DNA from: Cellulomonas persica
GTDB lineage: Bacteria; Actinomycetota; Actinomycetes; Actinomycetales; Cellulomonadaceae
Reading direction: 5' to 3'
NCBI RefSeq assembly: GCF_007989825.1
Contig: NZ_BJUA01000009.1
Span: 112,372-176,371, forward strand
Length of the DNA: 64,000 bases
Shown: one piece after another, positions 24,929-33,933 of the stretch
Numbering within the stretch: the first letter of the stretch is position 1
Layout of the letters: the number at the start of each line of letters is the position of its first letter
Program-made: the position numbers and the translations under genes
Notes under the pieces: model-generated
Database searches by the model: none
What the model was told of the DNA's origin: nothing
The model's input: the letters and a program-made list of their open reading frames with translations, nothing else

Positions 24929-26818
24929 GTGGCCGAGGAGCTGATCTCTCCGATCCGGCAGGGCGCTCACGACATCGCGGTCGAGCGCGAGCGCATGCGC
25001 CGCCGCCGCGTGTACCGGCTCGCGGCGGTGATCCTGCTCGCCGAGGCGTGGGTCATCACCGCGGCGCTGCTGGACCGGCCCGTGCTGCCGCGGCTGCCCG
25101 CGATGGACCCGTTCCTCGTGACGATCGTGATCTTCTTCGCGGCGATGCTGCTCATCGTCGTCCTCACGACCGTCGGCACGTCGCGGTCGCCGCACCTGGT
25201 GTACCGGCCCGAGCAGGTCGACGTGCGGCTCGACGACGTGATCGGCATCGACCCGGTCAAGGAGGACGTGCGCCGCTCGATCGACCTGTTCCAGACGCAC
25301 CGCCGGTTCGCCGACCAGATGGGCGGCACGCCGCGGCGCGGGCTGCTGTTCGAAGGGCTGCCCGGCACGGGCAAGACGCTGACCGCCAAGGCGATGGCCG
25401 CCGAGGCGGGAGTGCCGTTCCTGTTCGTCTCCGCGACGTCGTTCCAGTCGATGTACTACGGGGCGACGGCCCGCAAGATCCGCGCGTACTTCCGCGCGCT
25501 GCGCACCACCGCGCGGCGCGAGGGCGGGGCGATCGGGTTCATCGAGGAGATCGACGCGATCGCGCTGCGGCGCGGCGGGATGCTCGGCGCCGCGCCGTCG
25601 GGGGTGCCGTCGGCGGCGTCCGCGTGCGTGTCGTCGTCGTCCGGTCCGCTGCCGGGCCTGCGGGGGACGACGACGAACGCGGTCATCTCGGAGGGCACCG
25701 GCGGGGTCGTCAACGAGCTGCTCGTGCAGATGCAGTCGTTCGACGAGCCGACAGGCCTCGACAAGCTCGTCAACCGGATGATCGCGGCCGTGAACCTGCT
25801 GCTCCCGGGGCACAAGCAGCTCAAGCAGCGCCGACCGGGCCGTGCGCCGATCCTGCTCATCGCCGCGACGAACCGCGCCGACTCGCTCGACCCGGCACTC
25901 CTGCGTCCCGGCCGGTTCGACCGGCACCTGACGTTCTCCGCGCCCGACGCGCACGGTCGTCGGGCGCTCGTCGACCACTTCCTGGCGCGCCGCTCGCACG
26001 AGGTCTCGCTCGACGACCCGGTGCTGCGCGACCGCATCGCGGCGGCGACCAACGGCTGGACGCCCGTGATGGTCGAGCACCTGCTCGACGAGGCACTGGT
26101 CAACGCGCTGCGCCGCGGCTCGACCACGATGTCGTTCCACGACGTCGAGCAGGCGCGCATCACCGAGATGGTCGGGATCGGCCAGCCCGTGCGGTACACC
26201 GAGGCCGAGCAGCGGCTGATCGCGACGCACGAGGCCGGGCACGCGACGGTCGCGTGGCTCGTCGCGCCGAACCGCACGCTCGAGGTGCTGACGATCATCC
26301 GCCGCGGCGACGCGCTCGGCCTGCTCGCGCACAACGACTGCGAGGAGGTGTGGACGCACTCGCAGTACGACCTGCAGGCGCTCGTGCAGATCGCGATGGG
26401 CGGGTGGGTCGCCGAGGAGCTGTTCTACGGGCACACGTCGACCGGCCCCGCGAGCGACCTGGCCGCCGCGACGCGTACCGCCGCGCAGATGGTCGGCGCC
26501 GCGGGGATGACCGGTTCGCTCGTGTCGTTCCTCGCGGTCGACCGCGACCTGGTCTCCGCGGTGCTCGCCGACCACGCCTCGCGCGAGCAGCTCGAGGGCG
26601 TGCTCGACGAGGCCCGCTCGAGCGTGCGGCGTCTGCTGTCGCGCAACCGGCACCTCGTCGAGGCGCTGCGCGACGCGCTGCTGGAGCGGCACGAGCTGAT
26701 CGGGCCGGAGATCACCGACGTGCTCGAGCGTGCGCAGTCGATGGCGGAGGTCCGCGCGGCGCGGCCCGTCCTGGCCCAGGCGGTGGCCGGCCGGATCGGC
26801 ACCAGCCCGGCCGCCTGA
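24929..26818 (+). CDS. FtsH-like membrane AAA+ zinc protease, divergent
   Basis: 629 aa. Two N-terminal membrane segments (about 32-45 and 58-80), an AAA+ domain (Walker A GLPGTGKT, 143-150) and an M41 peptidase domain with HEAGH (434-438). It departs from FtsH in two ways: Walker B reads FIEEIDAI, with Glu replacing the usual Asp, and a ~45-residue Gly/Ser/Pro-rich insert follows it (GGMLGAAPSGV to ISEGTGG). GTG 24929 has GAGGAG six nt upstream. It is probably a second FtsH-type quality-control protease; the housekeeping ftsH is likely elsewhere. Confidence 0.85.
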   Translation: MAEELISPIRQGAHDIAVERERMRRRRVYRLAAVILLAEAWVITAALLDRPVLPRLPAMDPFLVTIVIFFAAMLLIVVLTTVGTSRSPHLVYRPEQVDVRLDDVIGIDPVKEDVRRSIDLFQTHRRFADQMGGTPRRGLLFEGLPGTGKTLTAKAMAAEAGVPFLFVSATSFQSMYYGATARKIRAYFRALRTTARREGGAIGFIEEIDAIALRRGGMLGAAPSGVPSAASACVSSSSGPLPGLRGTTTNAVISEGTGGVVNELLVQMQSFDEPTGLDKLVNRMIAAVNLLLPGHKQLKQRRPGRAPILLIAATNRADSLDPALLRPGRFDRHLTFSAPDAHGRRALVDHFLARRSHEVSLDDPVLRDRIAAATNGWTPVMVEHLLDEALVNALRRGSTTMSFHDVEQARITEMVGIGQPVRYTEAEQRLIATHEAGHATVAWLVAPNRTLEVLTIIRRGDALGLLAHNDCEEVWTHSQYDLQALVQIAMGGWVAEELFYGHTSTGPASDLAAATRTAAQMVGAAGMTGSLVSFLAVDRDLVSAVLADHASREQLEGVLDEARSSVRRLLSRNRHLVEALRDALLERHELIGPEITDVLERAQSMAEVRAARPVLAQAVAGRIGTSPAA

Positions 26819-26853
26819 CCCTGCCCGGACGGGCGCGCGGTTACCCTGCGGGC

Positions 26854-27813
26854 GTGCCCGAAGGTCATACGGTCCACCGCATCGCCCGCCAGCTCGACGC
26901 CGACCTCGTCGGACGGACCCTGCGCGTGAGCTCGCCGCAGGGCCGGTTCGCGGCCGGCGCCGCGCGGCTCGACGGCCAGACGCTGACCCGCTCGTCGGCG
27001 GTCGGCAAGCACCTGTTCCTGGAGTTCGCCGGCGGCGACGTGCTGCGCGTGCACCTGGGCCTGTACGGCGCGTGGGACTTCTACGGGCGGCTGTCGTCGA
27101 TCGTGCCCGGCGAGTCCGCGTGGGGGTCGCTGGGCGCGCCGCGGCTGCGCCGCGCGGTGCGCATGGGCGAGGACGAGCGTGAGTCACCGGCCGACGAGGG
27201 CGGGCTCGTCGCGGGCGTCCCGCACGACGACGCACTGTTCCCGCCCGAGCCCGTCGGCCAGGTGCGGGTGCGGCTCGCGACCGACGAGACCGTGGCCGAC
27301 CTGCGTGGGCCGTCGGCGTGCGAGGTGCTCGACCCGGCGGAGGCCGAGGCGGTCGTCGCGCGGCTCGGACCGGACCCCGCCACCGAGACCGACCTCGAGG
27401 CCGCGGGCGCCGAGATGGTCCGGCGTGTGCGCACGCGCGGCGTCCCGGTCGGCCAGCTGCTCATGGACCAGGCGGTCGTCGCGGGGATCGGCAACATCTA
27501 CCGCGCCGAGCTGCTGTTCCGTGCACGGCTCGACCCGTGGACGCCCGGCAAGCAGGTGCCGCACGACGTCGCGCTCGGGCTCTGGGAGGACTGGGCGCGG
27601 CTGCTGCCCGACGGCATCGCGACAGGCGTGATGATCACGCGCGAGGACCTGAGCCCCGACGAGCGCCGCCTGGCGCTGACCGACAAGATGCTGCGCCACT
27701 GGGTCTACGGCCGCGCGGGATTGCCCTGCTACCTGTGCGGCACACCGATCACCGTCGAGGACATGGCGACCCGCAAGCTCTACCACTGCCGCACCTGCCA
27801 GACCCGCCCCTGA
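26854..27813 (+). CDS. Fpg/Nei-family DNA glycosylase/AP lyase
   Basis: 319 aa. It starts PEGHTVHRIAR, giving the catalytic N-terminal proline and Glu after Met removal. The Nei-type H2TH segment QAVVAGIGNIYRAELLF and a C-terminal zinc finger (CYLC ... CRTC) are present. It removes oxidised bases and cleaves the abasic site. GTG 26854 follows TACCCT with six nt spacing (leaderless). The start GHTVHR rather than PELPEV points to the Nei2/endonuclease VIII side of the family. Confidence 0.9.
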   Translation: MPEGHTVHRIARQLDADLVGRTLRVSSPQGRFAAGAARLDGQTLTRSSAVGKHLFLEFAGGDVLRVHLGLYGAWDFYGRLSSIVPGESAWGSLGAPRLRRAVRMGEDERESPADEGGLVAGVPHDDALFPPEPVGQVRVRLATDETVADLRGPSACEVLDPAEAEAVVARLGPDPATETDLEAAGAEMVRRVRTRGVPVGQLLMDQAVVAGIGNIYRAELLFRARLDPWTPGKQVPHDVALGLWEDWARLLPDGIATGVMITREDLSPDERRLALTDKMLRHWVYGRAGLPCYLCGTPITVEDMATRKLYHCRTCQTRP

Positions 27814-27848
27814 CCCTCGTCGCCCGGGCCCGGCGACCCGCCGGCCGC

Positions 27849-27936
27849 GCGAAGTCGTCAGAAGCAGGGTGGGTCGTCAGCAACACCTGACGACCCCGAG
27901 TTCTTCTGACGACGTCGCGGGGTGCTGACGACCCCG
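27849..27936. repeat. GTCGTCAG-type palindromic repeat, copy 1
   Basis: Two forward GTCGTCAG units (near 27854 and 27873) are followed by three inverted CTGACGAC units (near 27887, 27906, 27924). The outer flanks GCGAAGTCG and GACGTCGCG are also roughly complementary. It fills most of the 178-bp spacer between the glycosylase and LLM oxidoreductase genes. No ORF is present. Confidence 0.7.
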
Positions 27937-27991
27937 TGCCAGCGGTGAGAGGCGGGGCGGGTCGGGGGCTCGGGCACGGCATGATCGGGGG

Positions 27992-28927
27992 ATGGATCTG
28001 CGAGTGTTCACCGAGCCCCAGCAGGGGGCCACCTACGACGACCTGCTCCGCGTCGCGCGCGCCACCGAGGACCTGGGCTTCGACGCCTTCTTCCGCTCCG
28101 ACCACTACCTCGGCATGGGCACCGACGGCCTGCCCGGCCCGACGGACGCGTGGACGACGCTCGCCGGCCTGGCGCGTGAGACGAGCCGGATCCGCCTCGG
28201 CACGCTCGTGTCGTCGGTCACGTACCGCTACCCGGGCATCCTGGCGATCCAGGTCGCGCAGGTGGACCAGATGTCGGGCGGGCGCGTCGAGCTCGGCCTC
28301 GGCACCGGGTGGTTCGAGGCGGAGCACCGCGCGTACGGCATCCCGTTCCCGGCGAAGCGGTTCGGTCTGCTCGAGGAGCAGCTCGAGATCGTGACGGGCC
28401 TGTGGGGCACGCCGGTCGGCGAGAAGTACGGCTTCGCGGGTGAGCACTACACGCTCGAGGACTCGCCGGCTCTGCCGAAGCCCGTGCAGCAGGTCGGTGG
28501 CCGTCCGGGTGTCCCGGTGATCGTCGGCGGCAACGGCCCGGTGCGCACGCCCGCGCTCGCGGCGCGGTTCGCGAGCGAGTTCAACCTGTCGTTCCCCGCG
28601 TTCGACACGGTCGCGGACAAGTTCGCACGGGCCCGCGCGGCGTGCGAGGCGGTCGGCCGCCCGGCCGACGACCTGGTGCTCTCGGCGGCGTTCGTGCTGT
28701 GCGTCGGCAAGGACGAGGCGCAGGTCGCGCAGCGCGCCGAGGCGATCGGCCGTGAGCCCGACGAGCTGCGCGAGCACGGCCTGGCGGGGACGCCGGGTGA
28801 GGTCGTCGAGCGCCTCGCGTGGCTGCGCGAGCAGGGCGCGACGCGCGTCTACCTGCAGGTGCTCGACCTGGCCGACCTGGACCACCTCGAGCTGGTCGCG
28901 AACGAGGTCGCGCCTCAGCTCGGCTGA
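27992..28927 (+). CDS. LLM-class F420-dependent oxidoreductase
   Basis: 311 aa. It has the luciferase-like fold of the F420 branch: FFRSDHYLGMG near the N-terminus, GRVELGLGTGWFEAEHRAYG and VPVIVGGNGP. Members reduce or oxidise diverse small molecules using F420; the substrate is unknown. ATG 27992 lies six nt after CATGAT. Its last 13 bp overlap the convergent glycosyltransferase gene. Confidence 0.88.
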   Translation: MDLRVFTEPQQGATYDDLLRVARATEDLGFDAFFRSDHYLGMGTDGLPGPTDAWTTLAGLARETSRIRLGTLVSSVTYRYPGILAIQVAQVDQMSGGRVELGLGTGWFEAEHRAYGIPFPAKRFGLLEEQLEIVTGLWGTPVGEKYGFAGEHYTLEDSPALPKPVQQVGGRPGVPVIVGGNGPVRTPALAARFASEFNLSFPAFDTVADKFARARAACEAVGRPADDLVLSAAFVLCVGKDEAQVAQRAEAIGREPDELREHGLAGTPGEVVERLAWLREQGATRVYLQVLDLADLDHLELVANEVAPQLG

Positions 28928-30222
28928 GCGTCGCGCTGGTGCTTGAGCCGCGGTTCGGGCACCAGCGCACCCTCGTCGGACGACCCGACGACGGACACCG
29001 CGTAGTGCGGGGCGCGGGCCTCGCGCACCAGGTCGAGCACGACGAGCGCCGTGAGCACGACGAGCGCGAGGTTGCGACCCGCGAGCAGCAGCGTCATCGC
29101 GACGCCCTCGCTGGTGATCTGCGGGTAGCCCCACGGGAAGATGAGCTGCGTCGCGCCGGCGATCGCGGCGACGAACCACGCGGTCGCCCGCCAGCCCGGC
29201 AGACGCAACGCGAGCGCGACGGCCACGGGCGGTGCGATCCACCCGATGTACTGCGGTGACCCGACCTTGTTGAGCACGATCAGCAGCGTCGCCACCAGCA
29301 GAGACCCGCGGACCAGGAGCTGGGCGCGTGCCGTGTCGTCGGACCACAGGCGCGGGCCGAGGCGCCGCGCGCACCACCACAGGAACAGCCCCGCGAGCGC
29401 GATCCCGACGACGAACAGCACGCCGAGCGTGTCCGACGCGCCCTGCGCTCCCGGTCCGTGCACCTCCCACGTGATGAGCTCGGCGTTGAGCTCGACGTTC
29501 ACGTCGCGGTCGACGAGGCTCGCGAGCACCCACGGCGTCGCGCCGACGGCCTCGATCTGCAGCCCGCGCTCGTCCTGCTCGGTGAGGAACGACAGCAGGT
29601 GCTCGCGCCCGCCGGCGAGCACGACGAACGCGACGACGCCCGCGCACACGAGCGCGGCGGGCAGGACCACCTCGCGCCACGGGCGTCGGACCACGACGAC
29701 GAGCGCGAGCAGCAGCGCGCCGGGCGCGGCCTTCACCCAGGCGCCCGCGGTCAGCAGCGCGGACGCCACACGCGGGTGGCGCAGCGCGACGACGAGCGCC
29801 CCGATCACGACGGGCGCGACGACCGCGTCGAGCCGCCCCATCGCGACCGGGCCGAGCAGCGCCGTGAAGCCGATCCACCACCACGCACCCGCGGTGGTGC
29901 GCTCGATGTGCCGGTGCCCCACGACCCGCGGCGCGTGCAGCAGCGCCACGAGACCCACGGCGTTGAACGCCGTGGCCCACAGGCTCCACGCGAGCGCGTA
30001 CCCGGACGTGCTGTCCGCGCCGCCCGTCGCCGCGGTGAGCATCGGCACGAGCGCCCCGACGGGGTACACCCACGGCCCGTCCAGGACGGGCCACGTGCCC
30101 TGGTGCAGGCCCTGCCACATCCACCAGCGGTACAGGTCGAGGTCCCAGAACGTCTGGGCAGGTCGCAGGTACACGCCGAGCACCAGCAGCCACGCGTGCA
30201 CGACGAGGAACGCGAGCCACAC
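28915..30222 (-). CDS. GT87/DUF2029-like polytopic mannosyl-type glycosyltransferase
   Basis: 435 aa with about ten membrane segments. The family's early loop acidic pair is visible in TFWDLDLYRWWMWQG, and VKAAPGALLLALV and KVGSPQYIGWIAPP are typical of GT-C polyprenyl-phosphate-mannose enzymes. It probably adds a sugar to a lipid or glycan outside the membrane. GTG 30222 is the first usable start after an in-frame stop near 30307, and no clear ribosome site is visible. Confidence 0.75.
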   Translation of the reverse strand: MWLAFLVVHAWLLVLGVYLRPAQTFWDLDLYRWWMWQGLHQGTWPVLDGPWVYPVGALVPMLTAATGGADSTSGYALAWSLWATAFNAVGLVALLHAPRVVGHRHIERTTAGAWWWIGFTALLGPVAMGRLDAVVAPVVIGALVVALRHPRVASALLTAGAWVKAAPGALLLALVVVVRRPWREVVLPAALVCAGVVAFVVLAGGREHLLSFLTEQDERGLQIEAVGATPWVLASLVDRDVNVELNAELITWEVHGPGAQGASDTLGVLFVVGIALAGLFLWWCARRLGPRLWSDDTARAQLLVRGSLLVATLLIVLNKVGSPQYIGWIAPPVAVALALRLPGWRATAWFVAAIAGATQLIFPWGYPQITSEGVAMTLLLAGRNLALVVLTALVVLDLVREARAPHYAVSVVGSSDEGALVPEPRLKHQRDAQPS

Positions 30223-30306
30223 GGTCGGCGTGGAGCGGAGCAGGCGGTGCAGCGGGGCCTCCGTGCGGGCGGGCCCCGTGGTGCGTGGGGCGGTGGCGGG
30301 CGGTGA

Positions 30307-30532
30307 CTAGTCCAGGCGCTCGACGGGCGGGATGACCACGCCGGACTGCGGACCCGTCGGCGGCATGATCGTCGGCCGGTTCGCGCCCCCCCCGCTCTCC
30401 CTCGTCGCCTGCCTCGGTCTCGTCGAGCGCCGGCGGAGCCACGGGTTCGGTGGCCTTCACCGGGTCGGGCGCGCCGCCCGAGACCACGTGATGGGGCACC
30501 GGCGGGGTGAAGGTCTCGTCGTTCTCGGACAT
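30307..30532 (-). pseudogene. Small acidic/Pro-rich protein gene interrupted at an 8-G tract
   Basis: ATG 30532 has GGGAGG five nt upstream. The frame reads MSENDETFTPPVPHHVVSG and on to DEGERGG. At a run of eight G (30386-30393 on the minus strand) the frame is lost. One extra G would restore it to NRPTIMPPTGPQSGVVIPP and a TAG at 30307. Without it the frame runs into a meaningless overlap with the glycosyltransferase. It could be a sequencing indel, a real mutation or a slippage site. The protein family is unknown. Confidence 0.6.
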
Positions 30533-30701
30533 CTCGGCCTCCCGATCGCAGCGGACGTTACCGCACGACGATGTCACGTGGGCGTTTGGCCTGCGCGTCG
30601 AACGCGGACCACTACCCTCCGTCACGGGGGTCGAGGCGGTCGTCGACCGCCTCCGGGTGGCAGCGAGCCGGACGACGAACCGGCGCAGGAGGAGGACTGA
30701 C

Positions 30702-32069
30702 GTGGCGGCTGAGGTCGACCAGCGCGGACGCTGGTTCGGGTGGACGGTGCACGGTGACGGCAAGACCATCTCCCCAGGTGCGGTCGTCGCTCCCGACGAG
30801 CGCCTCTCGTGGCCCCGCACCATCGGGATCGGCATGCAGCACGTCGTCGCGATGTTCGGCGCGACGTTCCTGGTGCCGCTGCTGACGGGCTTCTCGCCGC
30901 AGACCACGCTGTTCTTCTCGGCGATCGGCACGCTGGGCTTCCTCCTGATCACGCGCAACCGCGTGCCCAGCTACCTCGGGTCGAGCTTCGCGTTCATCGC
31001 GCCGATCGCCGCCGCGAGCGCCAGCGGGGGCCAGCAGGTCGCCGTCGGCGGGATCCTCGTCACCGGTGTCGCGCTCGCGCTCGTCGGCCTGGTCGTGCAC
31101 GTCGTCGGGACCCGGTGGATCGAGCTGACGATGCCGCCCGTGGTGACCGGCACGATCGTCGCGCTCATCGGCTTCAACCTCGCGCCGGCCGCGTGGGGAC
31201 AGAACGAGGACAGCGGCTTCCGCGCGGCGCCCGTCACGGCGCTGTGCACGCTCGGCGCGATCATCCTGTGCTCGGTGCTGTTCCGCGGCATCCTCGGCCG
31301 CCTGTCGATCCTCGTCGGTGTCCTGATCGGGTACGTGGTCGCGGTCATCCGCGGCGAGGTGAACTTCGAGGCCATCGGGCAGGCCCAGTACGTCGGTCTG
31401 CCCGAGTTCGTCACGCCGCGCTTCGAGGTCGGCACGCTCGGCCTGTTCCTGCCCGTGGTGCTCGTCCTCGTCGCCGAGAACATCGGCCACCTGAAGTCCG
31501 TCACGGCCATGACCGGGCGCGACCTCGACGACGTCACCGGTCGCGCGCTGTTCGCGGACGGTGTCGCCACGACGCTGGCGGGCGTCGGCGGTGGTTCCGG
31601 GACGACGACGTACGCCGAGAACATCGGCGTCATGGCCGCGACGCGCGTGTACTCGACGGCCGCGTACTGGGTCGCCGGCTTCACCGCACTGCTCCTGGCG
31701 CTCTCGCCGAAGTTCGGCGCGGCGATCGCGACGGTCCCGCCCGGCGTCATCGGCGGTGCGGCCACGCTGCTCTACGGGATGATCGGCCTGCTCGGCGCGC
31801 GCATCTGGATCCAGAACAAGGTCGACTTCTCCGACCCGGTGAACCTGACGCCCGCCGCGGTCGCGCTCGTCATCGGCATCGCCGACTTCACGTGGCACTG
31901 GGGCCAGCTCACGTTCACGGGCATCGCGCTCGGCACGGCCGCCTCGATCGGGATCTACCACCTCATGCGGGTCATCGCGCGGTGGCGCGGCACGACGCAC
32001 GAGCCCGCGTCGCCGGCGTCCGCACCGGGCGGTGACGAGCACGCGGTCGAGGAGGCCGCGGCGCACTGA
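30702..32069 (+). CDS. Uracil/xanthine permease, NCS2 family
   Basis: 455 aa with about 14 membrane segments. GIGMQHVVAMFGATFLVP, SGGQQVAVGGILVTG, LVAENIGHLKSVTAMTGRD and GGGSGTTTYAENIGV are the conserved NCS2 segments, including the substrate-site glutamates. It is a proton-coupled nucleobase importer, most like UraA/PyrP. GTG 30702 has GGAGGAGG six nt upstream, so the longer upstream reading frame is not used. It may feed the upp salvage enzyme. Confidence 0.9.
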   Translation: MAAEVDQRGRWFGWTVHGDGKTISPGAVVAPDERLSWPRTIGIGMQHVVAMFGATFLVPLLTGFSPQTTLFFSAIGTLGFLLITRNRVPSYLGSSFAFIAPIAAASASGGQQVAVGGILVTGVALALVGLVVHVVGTRWIELTMPPVVTGTIVALIGFNLAPAAWGQNEDSGFRAAPVTALCTLGAIILCSVLFRGILGRLSILVGVLIGYVVAVIRGEVNFEAIGQAQYVGLPEFVTPRFEVGTLGLFLPVVLVLVAENIGHLKSVTAMTGRDLDDVTGRALFADGVATTLAGVGGGSGTTTYAENIGVMAATRVYSTAAYWVAGFTALLLALSPKFGAAIATVPPGVIGGAATLLYGMIGLLGARIWIQNKVDFSDPVNLTPAAVALVIGIADFTWHWGQLTFTGIALGTAASIGIYHLMRVIARWRGTTHEPASPASAPGGDEHAVEEAAAH

Positions 32070-32075
32070 CGCCTC

Positions 32076-32133
32076 GCACGACGAACGCCGCGGGTCGGCT
32101 CCCTGATCGGGGGTCGGCCCGCGGCGTTCGTGC
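32076..32133. terminator. Bidirectional hairpin terminator
   Basis: Long GC-rich inverted repeat: ACGAACGCCGCGGG pairs with CCCGCGGCGTTCGT, and GC-rich bases extend it, between the convergent permease (+) and LytR_C gene (-). A short 15-bp tandem duplication (TGCTGTGCTCGCTGG-like) follows at 32131-32162. Confidence 0.75.
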
Positions 32134-32204
32134 TGTGCTCGCTGGTGCTGTGCTCGCTCGTGCTGGTGCGGGTGCCGTGCGCGGTCCGTGTGGTGGGCGG
32201 GTCG

Positions 32205-32822
32205 TCAGCCCTCGGTCGCGGGCGCCTGCGTCGTCGCGGCCGCCGTCGGCACGGGTGTGCAGCCCTTGGGTGCCACGAGCGGGGTCTCCGGGTCGAGGGT
32301 CACCTCGTCGGCGGGCAGCGGAGCTGTGAACTGCGAGCCGAGCGTGATGTCGACCTCCGCGGTCTTGCGACCGTCGAGCACGAGCACCGGGTCGCTCACG
32401 TGCGCGGCGACCGTGTACGCGGCGGCGATCCCCGAGACGCCGAACGAGATCTGGGCGGTGCCGGCGAACGCCGGCTGGTTGCCGGTCTCGCCGGCCGCGA
32501 ACCCGCGGTCGGTGAACGCCTTCTGCGTGCTGGCCGCGAGGCCACCGGTGTTCGTCGAGTTGTAGACGTTGAGCGTGATCTCGCCGTAGGGGACGGGCAG
32601 CGCGCCCTCGGGCGGGCACGGGAACGCGCGGTACGTGGGCGTGGGAGTCGGCTTCGCCTGGAACTCCTCCTCCACGAACGGCAGGCTCAGGCTGCCGGTG
32701 TAGACCGCGGCGGCACCGAGGCCGATCACGGCGAGCGCCGCGAGCAGCACGCCGAAGACCACGGCCTGGCGCTCGCGCATGTGCCGGCGTCGCAACGCCC
32801 GCGCGCGGTCGGCGTCGCTCAC
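32205..32822 (-). CDS. LytR_C-domain membrane protein
   Basis: 205 aa. A basic N-terminus precedes one membrane segment (about 21-42). The extracytoplasmic LytR/CpsA C-terminal domain follows (ITLNVYNSTNTGGLAASTQKAFTDRGF), without a catalytic LCP domain. Such stand-alone domains are found in cell-wall contexts; the biochemical role is not established. The ATG overlaps the stop of the upstream gene by 4 bp, so the two are coupled. Confidence 0.8.
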   Translation of the reverse strand: MSDADRARALRRRHMRERQAVVFGVLLAALAVIGLGAAAVYTGSLSLPFVEEEFQAKPTPTPTYRAFPCPPEGALPVPYGEITLNVYNSTNTGGLAASTQKAFTDRGFAAGETGNQPAFAGTAQISFGVSGIAAAYTVAAHVSDPVLVLDGRKTAEVDITLGSQFTAPLPADEVTLDPETPLVAPKGCTPVPTAAATTQAPATEG

Positions 32823-33115
32823 TCGATCACCAGCACCCGCGCGTGCAGCACAGGACGCTGCTGCAGAGCCGCCCGCACCGCCCTGTGCAGGCCGTCCTCG
32901 AGGTACATGACCCCCTTGAACTGCACCACGTGCGCGAACAGGTCGCCGTAGAACGTGGAGTCCTCGGAGAGCAGCGCGTCCAGGTCGAGCGTGCGCTTGG
33001 TGGTGACGAGCTCGTCGAGCCGCACCTGGCGCGGCGGGACCTCAGCCCACTGCTTCGCCGTCTCGAGCCCGTGGTCCGGGTAGGGCCTGCCCTCGCCCAC
33101 CGCCTTGAAGATCAC
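32819..33115 (-). CDS. Conserved actinobacterial protein, annotated elsewhere as VapB-like
   Basis: 98 aa: IFKAVGEGRPYPDHGL, PPRQVRLDELVTTKRTLDL and FYGDLFAHVVQFKGVMYLED are strongly conserved in actinobacteria beside LytR_C genes. From memory such proteins are sometimes labelled VapB-type antitoxin, but no toxin gene lies nearby and the C-terminal half looks enzymatic or ParB-like. GTG 33115 follows TAGAGT with six nt spacing (leaderless). Function is unknown. Confidence 0.7.
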   Translation of the reverse strand: MIFKAVGEGRPYPDHGLETAKQWAEVPPRQVRLDELVTTKRTLDLDALLSEDSTFYGDLFAHVVQFKGVMYLEDGLHRAVRAALQQRPVLHARVLVIE

Positions 33116-33209
33116 GGGGACACTCTAGAGGGCGAGCCGCCGTTCGCCGGACCTTCACCCGCCGCCCGTCGACCCCTTCGGGTGACTTCGGCCGACGACG
33201 CCGCAGCCG

Positions 33210-33761
33210 TCACGTGGTGGTCTGGGTCGCGTCGGCGATCGAGTGCCTGCCCGCGGAGTCGACCGACAGCGCCAGCCGGATGGTGCCGGTGGTGCCGTCG
33301 TCCCAGCGCGCCGTGCCCTCGCACGTCAGCACGAGCACGAGCTCGCCCGAGGGCGGTCGCTGCAGGTCCGCGCGCTCGTCGGCCACGACGAACACGTCCG
33401 TGACGTCCGCCAGCGCGACGTAGCCCGCCGGCAGGTCGCGGTGCGAGAGCTCGACGGCCTCGTCGACGACCTGCTCGCACGTCACGGTGCGCACGCTCGA
33501 GGCGAACTCCTCCTTCTGGGACTGGCTGAGCCAGACGGGGAGGGCGATCGCGGCGAGGATCCCGAGGACGAGCAGCGTCACGACGACGATCGCGACGACG
33601 ATCAGCGCGGTCTTGCCCGCGGACCGCGACGAGCCCCTGGGCGCGTTCGGGTCCATCGTCACGACCGGCGAGACGTGCTCGGTCCACTGCGTGCCGTCGA
33701 ACCAACGCATCGTCGCGGGGTTCTGCGGGTCCGGGTACCAGCCGGGCTGGGTCGTCGTCAT
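33210..33761 (-). CDS. DUF2510-domain membrane protein
   Basis: 183 aa. The N-terminal 30 residues are a DUF2510 module (QPGWYPDPQNPATMRWFDG, then TQWTEHV). A single membrane segment (about 50-75) and an extracytoplasmic domain with two cysteines (VTCEQVV, LTCEGTA) follow. DUF2510 modules are typical of actinobacterial membrane proteins; the role is unknown. GAGGACGCC precedes the ATG. Confidence 0.75.
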   Translation of the reverse strand: MTTTQPGWYPDPQNPATMRWFDGTQWTEHVSPVVTMDPNAPRGSSRSAGKTALIVVAIVVVTLLVLGILAAIALPVWLSQSQKEEFASSVRTVTCEQVVDEAVELSHRDLPAGYVALADVTDVFVVADERADLQRPPSGELVLVLTCEGTARWDDGTTGTIRLALSVDSAGRHSIADATQTTT

Positions 33762-33891
33762 GGCGTCCTCGTCGTCGGACGCCGTCGGGCGCGACGTCTG
33801 GGGTACACGTCGGCACGCAGGCCAGGCGGGTTGAGGACGGGTGGGGACCTCGCTGAGGCCGGTCCGGTCCCGGAGTGCGGTCGGGGACGAC

Positions 33892-33925
33892 GAAGGGCGG
33901 GTCCCCCGCAGGGAACCCGCCCTTC
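33892..33925 (-). terminator. Terminator of cspA
   Basis: The 11-bp inverted repeat GAAGGGCGGGT / ACCCGCCCTTC lies just after the cspA stop. Confidence 0.75.
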
Positions 33926-33933
33926 GCAGGCCG

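Noticed and set aside
24824..27235. 803-codon minus frame opposite the FtsH-like and Nei genes
   Set aside because: Arginine-rich shadow of two well-supported plus-strand genes.
30507..30701. N-terminal extension of the NCS2 permease
   Set aside because: GTG 30702 has a strong GGAGGAGG site, the extension is not permease-like and it overlaps the divergent small gene.
32819..33115. Toxin-antitoxin locus based on VapB-like naming
   Set aside because: No PIN-domain toxin or second small gene is adjacent; the partner is a LytR_C gene.
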